Source: Acanthopleura granulata (lineage: Eukaryota; Mollusca; Polyplacophora; Chitonida; Chitonidae). From it: DNA of 64,000 nucleotides. Below, in pieces: positions 26,092-38,309 of this stretch (the first letter of the stretch is position 1; each line of letters starts with the position of its first letter). A program made the translations under genes and the position numbers. The stretch lies in contig JABBOT010000002.1 of NCBI GenBank assembly GCA_016165875.1, positions 33,262,997 through 33,326,996 on the forward strand, written 5' to 3'. The notes under the pieces were generated by a model. It had not been told where the DNA came from and made no database searches. It saw only the letters and a program-made list of their open reading frames with translations.

Positions 26092-26453
26092 ACAGCCTTG
26101 GTGGCGTTGTAGTTAAAGCGTCTGCCTCGAGGTCAGGAGATTCAGGATCAATTCCGGGTCGGGTCAGACCAAAGACTTTAAAAATGGTACTTGTTGCTGC
26201 CTCTCTTGGCACTCGGCACTCGGATAGCACGGAAGCAGGAGTGGTCGGCCCGGTGTCAGTATAATGTGGCTGGGTGGGGTATCATGTCTGGTGTCTTCGG
26301 CATGAAGCAGCTACGGTAGCACTTTGGCGGCATGGACTCGTCCTGTCACAAGAAGGTATAAATAAATATATACATTCTATGGACTCCTCGTCGACATAAA
26401 ACTGAAAAAATGTTGAGAACGACGTTAAACCCAAGTATACACATACACACGTA
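26092..26453 (+). mobile_element. tRNA-derived SINE, second body type
   Basis: tRNA-like head (GGTGGCGTTGTAGTTAAAGC, B-box-like GGATCAATTCC), body with GGCCCGGTGTCAGTATAATG and CTGGGTGGGGTATCATGTC, and 3' part AAAATGTTGAGAACGACGTT followed by AAACCC. The body differs from the (AAAT)n-tailed family. A diverged relative is at 31.35 kb. Confidence 0.75.
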
Positions 26454-28607
26454 CATAATACGCTGAACTGATAGGTAGCTGCAATGCAAGGGAGGTAAGG
26501 ATACTGCGAAATATCTCTATAGTTATGTCCCCCTAGACCATGACAATGGCCTTTCCGGTTCCCCACTTGCCAAACTGAACAATTAATTTCCCATTTACTT
26601 ACATGTTAACGTTTCGCCTCAAAGCATCATCCCTAAATCTGCAAGCCGTAATCCCTGTGGGCGTGATAGCCCTTGTCCCCTAAGAAAACTTCAGTCAAAT
26701 TCCTGATCAGTGAAATTTTTCGCAAATTTGACAAACAGCTGACATGAGTCAAACTCACCCAGTCAGACATCAGTAAACCCTGCTTTATCACTACTTTTGC
26801 ATAGTGTGCATCCGCCTCCATTTCCTGAAAAAAAAACACAAAAATTTATAACTGGAATGAAACTTTGAAGCCTGCCCTAAAAATGATACCACCCAACAAG
26901 CAGAAAAAATGAAAAAGGGCAGCCCAGAGGAGTAAAAGAAAATATCTGTGTAAATAACCATGATCTACATTCGTTCTTCCCTGCCTGACCCGGAATCATT
27001 AATTGTGGTGTGTAGCCCGACTAGATCGTTTTTCTTTCAGTTTTTCCCACAGTTATATCCCTTTGACTGTTGATTTTGTACTTGGCTACCTGTAGCCCGT
27101 GATATATCCCCTGTATATAAATTGTTTTCTCCAACTTTTTCTGTAGATGAGTTATAAATGAGACAACAGAGAACTTTTCGCAACGGTATTATGTCCCATT
27201 TGTGTGATATTTGCTGTGATATTTCAAGAACCGTTGCTTTTTCTACAAATTTTATTGGTGGCCATTTTTGTCCGGCTCCATGTATTGGCGTCTAAAGTCA
27301 GGTCCAGAGGCCCATAGGTCTAACAGGAGACACAATTTAACGTTTCGTCTTCCAAAAGTATGTCCGTTAATGGATTGCAATTTGTTTCTAATTTCTTTAA
27401 TTAATGACTCAACTAACTGAACGAAAAGGACGCTGGGAAAACAAAAGCGACATGCTTGTGTACATATATTTACACAGGGCCTAGATGCAAATTTTAGCAA
27501 TAATTTTGAATCCTGGACACCACAGGTTTGTGCGGTGCTATCTGTCACAAAGCGCCGGGGACAAATATTCTCTGCGGAACTCAACAAAGCCGTAACGCCT
27601 GAATGGTGACTCGATTTTAGTACAGAAAGAAGCAAATCCTATGATTTGTAGCTTGCTAACATAGTTTTCATTAGTGTTGTGATAATTCTGCTATCTGCTA
27701 TTCTGCAATCACACAGCTCACCGGTATCACACAGCTCACTGTTATCGCACAGTTCACGGCTGCTTTTCAGCTTCATCTGAATACTTAGGGAAACTTCTCA
27801 AAGGTACATACAAAGGAAATATCTGGAAATATCTGACGGGTTACAGACGATCTTTCCCATGTGTGGTATACAGAAATGCACACCATACTGACGGAAGACA
27901 AGTGGTTTTTCGTAAAAGTTAGACCACCTAATGCCACTATAATCCCACAAAGAACGAGGGCGCAGTGAGTTGGAGTGAATGACATAATAATACCAGAAGA
28001 GTGGAGCCTTCAGAATGATCTCTCGCTTCAGGAACAACATCTTAGCTGACGCAGAGACAATGGTTTCCTGTCACGCCGACTTTACGACAAGAGGGATAGT
28101 TTCGATTTTGATTTTGTGAATTATCCCTACTTGGATAGCAATATTCCAAATGGTTCTGCATATAGCGTATACATATCTTGCATTGTAACACAGTTTATTA
28201 GGTCATGTGTGCTGTGTGATGATCAATCAACGCCACAAGTTATATTACTGCAAAAACTTGTTTGTGAAGGATATTCCATCAAACGCCTTCTTTCTAAGTT
28301 TCTTAAATTTTACAACGAGTATGCTTCTCTTGTTAGTAAACACGGACGGAATGTCCAGAATCTCTGGGAGTCTGCTTCATAATTGTGTCTAATTCCGCTT
28401 AATCCAGGGTTAAAGGGGCCGTATGTTCAACGTGTTGAGTATGATCGCCACCTTGGATATATGAATAGTTGGAATCCAAGCGCAACTGTGATGAATATTT
28501 GACTGTCGACACAAGTATACTAAAATGGTACACGATTTGAAAACTTATTTCATTCGACCCCCTAGAACATTCACTGCGTCTTTTCGTCATCATTGCAAAA
28601 CTGTTGA

Positions 28608-28864
28608 GGTGGCCTCCGTGGCTCAGTCGGTTAGCGCGCTAGGGCAGCGCAATGACCAGAAGCCTCCCACCAATGCGGTCACTGTGAGTTCAAGTCCAGT
28701 TTCCTCTCCTGTCGTACGTGGGAAGGTCTACCAGCAACCTGCGGATAGTCATGGGTTTCGCCCAGCCTCTGCCCTGCTTCCTCTCACCATGGTGCTGGCC
28801 GCCGTCCTATAAGTGAAATATTCTTGAACATGGGGTAAAGCACCAATCAAATAAATAAATAAAT
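28608..28864 (+). mobile_element. Full-length tRNA-derived SINE
   Basis: The best copy in the window. Its tRNA-like head has an A box (TGGCTCAGTCGGTTAGCGCG) and a B box (GAGTTCAAGTCC); then come the core with GTACGTGGGAAGGTCTACCA and CAACCTGCGGATAGTCATGG, the body with CACCATGGTGCTGGCCGCCG and ATATTCTTG, and the tail CACCAATCAAATAAATAAAT. The layout (tRNA promoter, core, AAAT tail) is that of an LINE-mobilised SINE; such bodies are, to my knowledge, widespread in molluscs. The SINE head is not a functional tRNA gene. Confidence 0.85.
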
Positions 28865-30107
28865 CAAAACTGCTGACAGTTACTCTTTGCACGGATCACA
28901 GTGTCTTTAAAATCAGATCGTGTGGCCGCTACGCATTGGCGTAGCGATGCCAGAATTAGGGATCTGAGTTTAATGAGATTGCATGAATCCATCCTAATTT
29001 TTATATTTTATATATTTTCTAACTTTTTTTAGGTGGTTTGTGTTATTTGCCGTTATTGGAAACTGGTCTTGCGATTATTGACCCGGAATATCCATTTTGG
29101 TTGACGGCTGGTATACGAGTGTCGGTGTCAACGCCTAGATTCTGACCTTGATGAACGCCCGATATATACGCTTATCCAGAGATCATCCATGGACATACGT
29201 AAAGGCCGGATTATCCGGCTGTATGAAACTGCAGACCTTCTGATCCCTAGGCAGCCCCTCGCCTAATGGGCTGTACTATATGTAGTAATTCTGATGCTTC
29301 AACCCCTCGCCGTAAATCATATGACTTTCCGCCGCTCCTGCACATTTCTTTTTCTATCCAGCCTTGTTTAAAACTCGAATAACGGTCCGAGTTCTTCTTA
29401 AAAAGTGGATAGGATGCCTCTCCAACGAGCTGAGATCTCCGAGGTTCCGAGGCCTATGGGACCGTTGGACCTTCGCCTGTTGGATTAGGATAATCCACTC
29501 CCTATAGAAAATTCCTGGTGACGGCTGTTGAGATTGCTTTTGTTGTTGCCTAGAAGAATGATGTTCGCCATTCGAAGAAAGATTCTTTAGATAGATACAT
29601 ATCGGCATGTGTCAGGCCCCTGTCTGTCTCTAAGCGGTCAGAGCGCGCTGACTGGCTGCAGATGTCAAGCACTTGATCATTTTCTATTTCCCATTTGTGT
29701 GAAGAGGTTATAACGGTAAACCCACCAAAGTCGAAGCAACGAGAGATTGATTCACATTCGTGACCCCCATATACATCAACGGCGAGTCATTATTCTTATT
29801 GTAGAATAATACAACTTGATACAAACTACCCCAGTCAGCTCCCCACGGTTGTTATGTTTCTTTATTATTCTGTACCAGACAACACATTTGCTAAAACAGC
29901 TTTTGAACCTGTTTTGTAATGGGAATGTGTGTGGGGTTAGGGCAGCGTTTGACAGTGTCCTGGTTGATATTCCGTTGATCTATTGTACACAAGATAATAT
30001 ATTTCCTCAATTTCAGGTCTTCAGTCTATTATGTAATTGGACACAAAATGGTCTACCATGTCTAACACGGAAGTTCACATGGACATGAACGTTTATATTT
30101 ACTGAAC

Positions 30108-30108
30108 C

Positions 30109-30136
<28 letters not shown>
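30108..30136. repeat. (TA)n microsatellite
   Basis: Uninterrupted TA dinucleotides within an AT-rich intergenic stretch. Shorter (TA)n runs occur at 31530-31540 and 43850-43866. Confidence 0.9.
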
Positions 30137-30139
<3 letters not shown>

Positions 30140-31349
30140 CCTGGTTATTAGCATCATAAGGTTACAACTTGTCATATATATATGTGTAAATATAATTGCC
30201 CTATTACTATTCTAATGCGTACGATTCGGAACAGTAGGGTGGGAGGGGAGGCAACGGGGGCAGTCCCAATACACACACGAGTTCTGGCCTGAAAGGGGGC
30301 GGGGGGAGATATCTTGTGCCCCTCTCGCTTACCCCGGTTTGCCGGTCAAGGCGAATGTTACGAAATGCTTTTCGCAGGAATAAGGGATGAAATTTGACCC
30401 AGCATTGCTGTATATGTCCCTGAGGCAAGAGCTAATTGTGATATTCATTACATGACACCACAATCTAGGCCTATATAGTGTATAGGCCTATGGTTTTCTA
30501 TGATAAGACATATCTATGAAAGAGAGTGCCATATATATCCACAGAAGCTACGACAAATTAAAAGATACTCGTACTTTACGCTACATTACGGCTACTGGCC
30601 TATGCTAAAGTGATCCGTAGGCGAGCGCTTAGACTACTCGGCCACCGAGGTCCCGTTTCTTAATTGGTATGACATTTTAACAGTTCCCTTCATAATATTC
30701 ACTTTTGGAACATCTAAGAGTATGATTTTATTTTGACGACTTGTTTGAATGGCCGAAAGTATGCGAATGAAGGATTCAGAAGGATACCTTTAAAGTTAGG
30801 CATTGTTTTTCAACTTTAATTTTCTCACCTTAAATATTAATAAATGATAAGCACTGCATGGTTGTACATTTTTCCGTGAGAATGTAGTAGTATTTGTGTT
30901 ATTTTCTTCAAGTCTGTTTGATCAAGATTTTGATTCAAGTCTCGTATCATTGCATAGAGGTCTAATTGATATCAACATTGAGCAATCAGGAAATGACTTG
31001 AAACGAGGATATGAATCATCCAATCAAATTGCTGTTCACAGAAAAAGTAATCCTGATAAAAATCAGGGAAATTCCGTGTACTGACTTTTTTAAGCTCTGT
31101 GACAAGTAAGAGATAAGTATACATGATAAAATGCTTCTTTCTGTTTGCATTTGACGTGTTACACATTAGAGTGAAGGATTCAGATTGATTTAGCAGTTTG
31201 TTAGAGTTTTTCCCAGTGAAAAGATTGAAATTTATTTTCATCTGCTTCAGAAAACAAAGTTTATTAAATTTTAAAACAAATGTAACTAAGTCCACTGGGT
31301 GTGTGAGTGGTATTGCTGTGTTCATGCCAAGCAAATATCTAAAGATTCC

Positions 31350-31612
31350 AGGTTGATAGTCCTGGGATAGATCGCACCTAAGACCAATAAACGGGAAAGC
31401 TGCTGCTTCCTCGCTCACCATTATGGGGAAATAACAATGATACTGATACCCCGGTATCAGTATAATGGACTGAATGCCTTCGACAATTCCTCTTGTTGAG
31501 CCATCACCCGACAAAAAAGCGGTGCAGTATATATATATACACATACAAATGAATCTTCGTCATCATATGACTGAAATAATTGGTGACGTTAAACCCCAAG
31601 CATCACAGCATC
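31350..31612 (+). mobile_element. Diverged SINE of the 26.1-kb type
   Basis: The 3' half retains CATATGACTGAAATAATTGG and TGACGTTAAACCCCAAGC, matching the end of the 26.1-kb SINE. A near-perfect small palindrome (ATACTGATACC / GGTATCAGTAT, about 31438-31463) lies where that SINE has CCCGGTGTCAGTATAATG. Confidence 0.55.
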
Positions 31613-32035
31613 CAGTAGCCTTAAATTCATGATAATGTTTATCCTTTTAAATTATCCTGCCGTTTTTTTCTCTTCATTCAGAGTCTATGTCTGTCATTAA
31701 AGTACAAGACTATTTCTTCTCCCATGCACGTACCTTATTTCTAATGAGAGTGTAATGATAGAACTTAACATATCGAGATATTGTCACATTTATTTATTAT
31801 ATACCGTACAATCCCCACTGATATGAATCAATGTTACCGAATATATATCTGCTAATATAGCATAATACTGACATTCAAACGTTTGAACAGGATATGATGA
31901 TTTGTGGTCGTTATAGCGATGGATCACTTTCCTTGAGAATACAAATCATGCAAAACCACACAGAGAGAAAGCTGGCCTTCGTGGGTCTACAACGATTGTC
32001 CCTGAGTGTGAATATCATCACCGAGTAACCAGACA

Positions 32036-32450
32036 CAACTGTATCACACTGTTTAGCTGTTTCTCCTACTGAATCAAACATGTAGTTGTGTCACACTGTT
32101 TAAGTGCCTCTCCCACTGTGCTAAACATGCAATTGTGTCACACTGTTTAGCTGTTTCTCCCACTGTACCAAACACGCAGTTGTGTCACGCTGTTTAACAG
32201 TTCCCCCCACTGTACCGAACACACAGTTGTGTCACACTGTTTAACTGTTCCTCCCATTGTATCACATATGGTACAATGGTCTTACACTGGTTACCTGCTC
32301 CTCTCAGTTCATCACTGATGATGCAAGCGTCTTTCATTGTTTGGTTTTCCTCGAAGGTAGTACAATTGCCTAACATCGTTAAGCTGTTTCTTTCACTGTA
32401 TCACATATGATATGACTACATTACATCATTTAGATGTTACTTTCGGTGTA
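32036..32450. repeat. 47-bp tandem repeat array
   Basis: The word TCACACTG (or one-base variants) recurs at 32044, 32091, 32138, 32185 and 32232, giving an exact 47-bp period for five units. More degenerate units continue to about 32450. Typical unit words are CAGTTGTGTCACACTGTTTA and GCTGTTTCTCCCACTGTACC. Confidence 0.88.
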
Positions 32451-32963
32451 TCCTGCAGCATAGTTATCGGTACGAGGCATTGGTTTTGCATCTGAAAAAT
32501 CGGTCCACCAGCCAGAGGCGGATTGGAATCTATGGCCTCACTGACCAGGGCTAACTAGCAAACTTCTGGTCGACGTCTTTAGTCCGATCGTACAGCTTTA
32601 AGACAGGTTATACATGCGCAATTCCACCAGTTAGGGTCCAAGATTTGGATCCGAATAGATTAGTACTGGGGCACCGATCGGATAATACCGTCACATAAAT
32701 CTAGGTTGTTGAACACACTGTAAATTTCTATACTGTCAATGTGCTCGTATAATCTACAACTGCATCTGAGCTATAATTCGTTTTACAACTTAGTATTTCT
32801 ACTCTTTCTACATACTAAATCTCCACATTTTTGTTTTGGTCTGTCTCAACTATCGAAGCAGAGAATTAGACCCATAGGACCTATATACTTATATCTTTTA
32901 GGTCAAGACGGCGTAACTATAATTAACGAGGTCTCTGACACGAAATGAGCATAGGTCAGAACT

Positions 32964-33491
32964 GTGACACGAAGATATTGTAATGAGGATTCGATTCCAA
33001 GAAGTCTGTTTAATGTTGCGAGAGCTGTAGAAGTATATAACAGACGATTTACTGAACGGTTACGCTTTTCATGTGCTATCTCTATATACAGGCGTTTGGG
33101 TATACAGAGTCATATATATAGAAATTTACAAAGTAGAACTGTTGATACTAAGCATGCGGGTTCTGACAACTGTATACATGTAACAATGATTGCAGAATTT
33201 CATAGAAATATTAGACATTTTCAGGATAGTTACACGTCTTTTCAGTACAGTTGTACGAGAAAAGCATTGATATTGTGCATGTGCAAAGGACGTGACTACA
33301 AAATGGATGACAAATGCAAATCAGTAATTCATAGAAATATTAGACATTTTCAGGATAGTTACACGTCTTTTCAATACAGTTGTACGAGAAAAGCATTGAT
33401 ATTGTGCATGTGCAAAGGACGTGACTACAAAATGGATGACAAATGCAAATGTCAGCTAAATCCTAGTTTTTGGCACTTCACGATCCGGTAA
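32964..33491 (+). other. 175-aa open frame containing a 129-bp duplication, unrecognised
   Basis: An open frame from ATG at 32964 to a stop at 33491. The second half contains two copies of a 43-residue stretch starting HRNIRHFQDSYTSFQYSCTR because the DNA is duplicated with a period divisible by three. I do not recognise the protein. There is no splice context, signal peptide or domain, and the AT-rich flanks look intergenic, so it is most likely a chance frame kept open by the duplication. Confidence 0.2.
33200..33452. repeat. 129-bp direct duplication
   Basis: The segment beginning TTCATAGAAATATTAGAC starts near 33199 and again near 33328. The two copies are almost identical (one clear G/A difference, near 33242 and 33371), which indicates a recent event. 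Confidence 0.92.
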
Positions 33492-34359
33492 TTACATGCA
33501 TCTTTACAGTTATTTTAAAATTAATACTCTGTGAAAAAAACGGGGGTAGATAGAATAAATTATAAATACGCACGTCTGTAAACTATGTGAAAGCACAGTA
33601 CATACATTAGATTAGATGTACATGTATATTAAAAACGAGATGAGTTAATTGTACTGGGCTTGTACATGCCGGCGGTGGTATACCACCAGTGGTGTCGAGA
33701 AATACGCATCATGATCTATATAAATAATAGTTCAGAGGCGTTTATATAGGGTACTATAATTGTCACTCAACCCCAATTCGAAGCGGCACAATTGATACAC
33801 AAAGTTGTACCACACTGTATTTCTATATAATACGAAAACCGTGCAGATCCGGTTAAATCTTCGACCGTACTCAGCAGAAGCAAGCCCATGTAAGCAAAAG
33901 TAAAACAATTTAGGATATACGTATCTATGGGCTGATACGTAAGTGGTTTTGGTTTCGCTTTCGTTTTCGTATGTTCTTCGGAGTAAGCCTACCTCACGCA
34001 TCACTCATCCCAGAGGACAAATATTTTGAACTCCATAAATAAACCACTATACCACTATGGTTAAATTATATACTGGATATATGTAACTGTCAAAGCACAA
34101 TTAAAACAATGAAAAGAAAACAAAAACGAAAACGAAAATTAACAGCTTACCTGTTTAGTTTTGGCCCTTGTATATTTTTTTTAAATGGGCTGTCGGTTTC
34201 CCTGGGTTTCAGTCTGCTTCCCCAAGCTGTTGTGTGTTTGAGAGACAATTTAGAGTTTCTCTGGGCATTAGAGATTCGGATTCTGTCATAATACCCAGGG
34301 TAACTCCGAATTTCTCACAGGTTCAATGGCCAACGGGATACATCAGGCACAGTCCTCGG

Positions 34360-34895
34360 AACAGATCAAAGGTCTATTCCTGGGCATAGTACAGGTAAAA
34401 AGTCGATTCCTGGGCATAGTACAACCAAAGAGTCTATTTCTGGGCACAGCACAGGTAAAAGGTCTATTCATAAGCATAGTATACAGGCAAAGAGAGCATT
34501 CCTAGGCATAGTATACAGGTAAAGGGTCTATTTCTGGGCATAGTCCAGTTAAAGGATCTATTTCTGGGTATAGTACAGGGTAAAAAGTCTATTCCTTGAC
34601 ACAGTACAGGCAAAATGCCTATTCCTGGGCAAAGTACAGATAAAGGGTCTATTCCTGAACATAGTACAGGTAAAAAGTCTATTCCTGGGAATAGTCCAGG
34701 TAAAGGATCTATTTCTGGGCAAAGTACAGGTAAAAAGTCTATTCCTGGGCAAGGTACTTGTAAGGTCTATTTCTGGGCATAGTACAGGTAAAAAGTCTAT
34801 TCCTGGGCAAGGTACTTGTAAGGTCTATTTCTGGGCATAGTACAAGTAAAAGGCCTATTCCGGGGCATAATGTATGTCCACAACCCTATTCCTGG
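34360..34895. repeat. 30-bp tandem repeat array
   Basis: About 17 imperfect units of the type AGTCTATTCCTGGGCATAGT plus ACAGGTAAAA. On the minus strand, 30 bp equals ten codons, so a frame reads PRNRLFTCTM-like repeats (34558-34752); this is a by-product of the array. Confidence 0.9.
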
Positions 34896-35797
34896 GCAAG
34901 GTAGGCATATACAAATGAAACAGGTATGGTTCACGCAACTTAAATGCGTCCCTGTGCCTGACCACCGCCCATAAATACCCATATACATGTGCGCTCATGC
35001 GATTGCTAATATAACCACTGTAATATAAAGTGTAGTCCACGTTAGAATACCAGGATAGGGTTGTTTTTATAAAACCACAAGGACGTGGTATAGCTTTACA
35101 TGGTCTTATACGCATCCCCCCACGCACGGTGAACTACAAGTGATACAGGAAAACACAGCACCTGCTAACATCTGATATATACATACGTGGGCATGACATG
35201 GGCATATAACAACATGATATAGCTGATATAACCTACCTTGTAACCTAAACCTCGTCAGCCCTAAATAGCCAATGAGATCACGCACTCTCGCCAAATTGAC
35301 CGGGACATTAAGACGGTGGGGTTGGTCAGATAATCGATGAGGTACGGTGGTTTTCCCACGAAAAGCGTAAAAAGTATTTCAAACAAAGATGTTAAAAGAA
35401 TGACTTATTTATCAGATCGGTGTGTACAGCGGTTTTGAAGAATGTTCCACTGTTACAGCGGCGGTCACCTGACGTCTGCAGGGCGGAGGAAATCCAGGTG
35501 CCAGAGGTGAAGTATACAGTCCTTCATGGGGCACCCGACAAACCTCTAGACAAAGTCAGCTGACAACTGGACTGGGGTGTATGGTAGTCCTACATGAACT
35601 CCACAGTCGCTCTGATATTTGGAGGCTGCTGTACCATTGGAGACATACAACCTTCCATTAAATTTCCTGGGAGTTGTGCCAGAGTTCTGCCGCCTCACAA
35701 TTCAGCCACTTATCTTATGTCTCCTGCCTAAGTACAGACATTCGCAAGTATGCGCGCTGTAATTTCGGCGACCTCACCTTTATTATTTAGGAGCTGG

Positions 35798-36393
35798 CCT
35801 TCCTAGAAGCTCATCGCTCCATGTAAAACAAAAACGACGCCATGTTTTTGGTTACGCGCTACAAACGGAAGTGCCGCCATAAGCAAGGCGTAGATCGCTG
35901 CGCGCATGCCCACCGAAAGGCAAAAGGTCGAAAGTGCGAGATTCCACCAAAAATCGTCCTTTCGTCCTTTTGCCTTCCGCTTGTAAATCGCCGTGCACAT
36001 GCCAACCCGAAGGCAGAAGGACGAAAGGTTTCATGGAGTCTCGCACTTTCGACCTTTTGGCTTCCAGTTAGCATGCGCACAGCGATTTAAAAGCAGAAAG
36101 CAAAAGGACGAAAGGGCGAGGTTTGGTGAAATCTCGCTCTTTCGTTGTTTCGTTCGTTTGTGTTTTCACTTGAAGCAAAACTCGGGCGAAACAAAAGTAC
36201 GCAAGGGCGAGGTGAAAGCACAAAAGAGCGAGGTGACAAAACCTCGTTGTTTTGCCTCGCACTTTCTTACTTTTACCTCGCCCATTGGTACTTTTGTTTC
36301 ATCCTTTCGTATTTTTGCCTCGCACTTTGGTTTCGTCCGTTCCTGGTTTCGCCCTTTTGAATTATTTTCTGGTGTAAATAATCACTAGGAAGG
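35798..36393. repeat. Composite palindromic repeat element with short terminal inverted repeats
   Basis: CCTTCCTAG at 35798-35806 is the reverse complement of CTAGGAAGG at 36385-36393. Between them, words such as AAGGCAGAAGGACGAAAGG and their complements (CGTCCTTTCGTCCTTTTGCC) alternate in both orientations, with GCGAGGT/CTCGCAC joints. It could be a non-autonomous foldback or MITE-like element. No coding capacity is seen. Confidence 0.6.
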
Positions 36394-36629
36394 ACGAAAG
36401 CACGGAAGGCCGCTATCGGCTTCCATACTGAAGGGTTCTTCCCTTATACGACGTCGGCCAGAATTATGTTTGAAGTAAACTCATTACCATCTGCAGGTTG
36501 CTGGGATATATCATCACATGCGAACAGAGAGGAAGCAAATCAGAGCTGTACTTGAACTCACAGCCGCCGCATTTGTGAGATGTCTATTAAGAATTGACAC
36601 AGATCATAGCGGCTTATACCTCCGCTAGA

Positions 36630-36880
36630 TCAGTTTTTACCTGCCCGCTCATGGTATAAGTGATATAGATTTCAAGGTTGATATCTATCTGCGTACGGTA
36701 CATTTGATATAGATTTACCAGGTCTTCATACAGCTGATATACACATACCCACAAATTTAACACTTGATATAAATCAACCTGTAGAAATGGCACTGATAAC
36801 TGATATATAAATCCATATCTATGAATGGTGTAACTAAAATATCTATATATCTATGAATCATATAGCTGAAGTACTTACCC
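36630..36880. repeat. Degenerate GATATAGAT-rich repeats
   Basis: Words of the type TTGATATAGATTT and TGATATAnATC recur roughly every 40 bp (36659, 36708, 36736, 36768 and on). They are too diverged to define a consensus unit. Confidence 0.5.
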
Positions 36881-38309
36881 TCACATGAATGTAGGTCTTG
36901 AGCATGTGGTTGACAGAAACCTCGCGGCAGTCGGGAACGTACCGTTGAGTTCTTTCTCTCATGCTGACTTTCAATCAACCTGTTAGTTACCTGCCCTTGT
37001 CGCTGGTACCTGATGTCCGAGGCACTTGATGTGGTGCTAAGCCTCAGATGTACCTTAGCTAACCCCCAGGAACATGACTGTTGCCCTGGGGGACACGATC
37101 TGCCTTTATATCATCCCACAGGCCACCAGCCTCGCTATTTCCTCGAAATGTACGTATTAAGCTTCCAGGAAGCGTCCCCCTAGGCAGTCGTCACCGGCAG
37201 ATTAGAGCTGACAATGCTCTGTGGATCATATATCAGGCCTGTTGTACGCCGGTACGGAAGTTTTTATTTAACTACACTTCTCCACCGTCAGGATTTCAGT
37301 AATTATGGGGGCTGTCTACCAGTTAACTCGTTTGTTGCTAAAGTTCCAAAATCCTTATCACAAACCTGTATTACAAAGAAATACGGCATCTGCCTTATAT
37401 TAACGGTTTTGTAACACTCGGTACAAAGTGACGTATATACCTGGCGATTTAACAGTTAACATATATGGAATGAGCACTGCTTTCCTCTTTTCTTTCCTTA
37501 GCCATATACCTTCACGTTGTCATGCCATGCAGTTGTTCAGTCCACCTACTGTCTGCCATTGCGGCCCCCCGCCCTCCACCTCCATCCTAAGTAAAAAATA
37601 CACTGGGTTCCCAGATGCTGTGTTGGATATAATTGCATGTAAAGTGAGAGCATTTCTACATGTAGTACATGACCAAGAGAGCATGTAGTCGTCAAACAGC
37701 CGAGAGGAACCCATCGATCGTTTATAGTCACAGTTAACAGTGTGCGTCTTTTATATTTATGTCACATATACGCTGTAATACCTATCATGTTTATATATGG
37801 TTATCTATTGTTACTGATCATAATAGAGTTATGCACGCCACACTCTCCAGCGCATACACCTCTACTAGCAACTGGTGAACACTCGTCCATTTAGGGCGAA
37901 TGTACATATACATTCTACTTCACCAGTTTTTGCAACACACAACTTCCCCGTCTAGGGTATTCATGCGAGCATATACATGGGTTACCGCCCCTTATTCGTC
38001 TCTTTAGAATTTGCAGGTAGCATTCAGTACCTTCCCATTCTAATATACCGATGTCTTCTGGTAGTACAACCGTGATATCAAAATAACAGTGGTGCCTCAC
38101 TGAAAAATCAAAGCCAGGACACTCTACATGACACAACGTACTTGCTCTCTCCTTTAAGCCAACAGCGTTGAGGGTAGAACCACGCATTAAATTGTCTTAG
38201 TGGGGGCGTTCAGCCCTGCATACACTTTGTCGAGTTATCATCGTACACCCCCCCTCCTCAGTCTGCACAGGAAAGGAATGCTTATCACTGTAATGTACCA
38301 AGCCTTACA

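Noticed and set aside
27252..27635. 127-codon minus-strand frame
   Set aside because: No family motif seen, not supported by neighbouring exons; kept only as an unrecognised open frame.
28608..28690. tRNA gene
   Set aside because: A and B boxes are present, but the segment continues directly into a SINE core and tail, and the anticodon arm does not fold convincingly; it is the SINE head.
30972..31544. 190-codon minus-strand frame
   Set aside because: Part of it runs antisense through a diverged SINE; no recognisable domain and no splice or start context.
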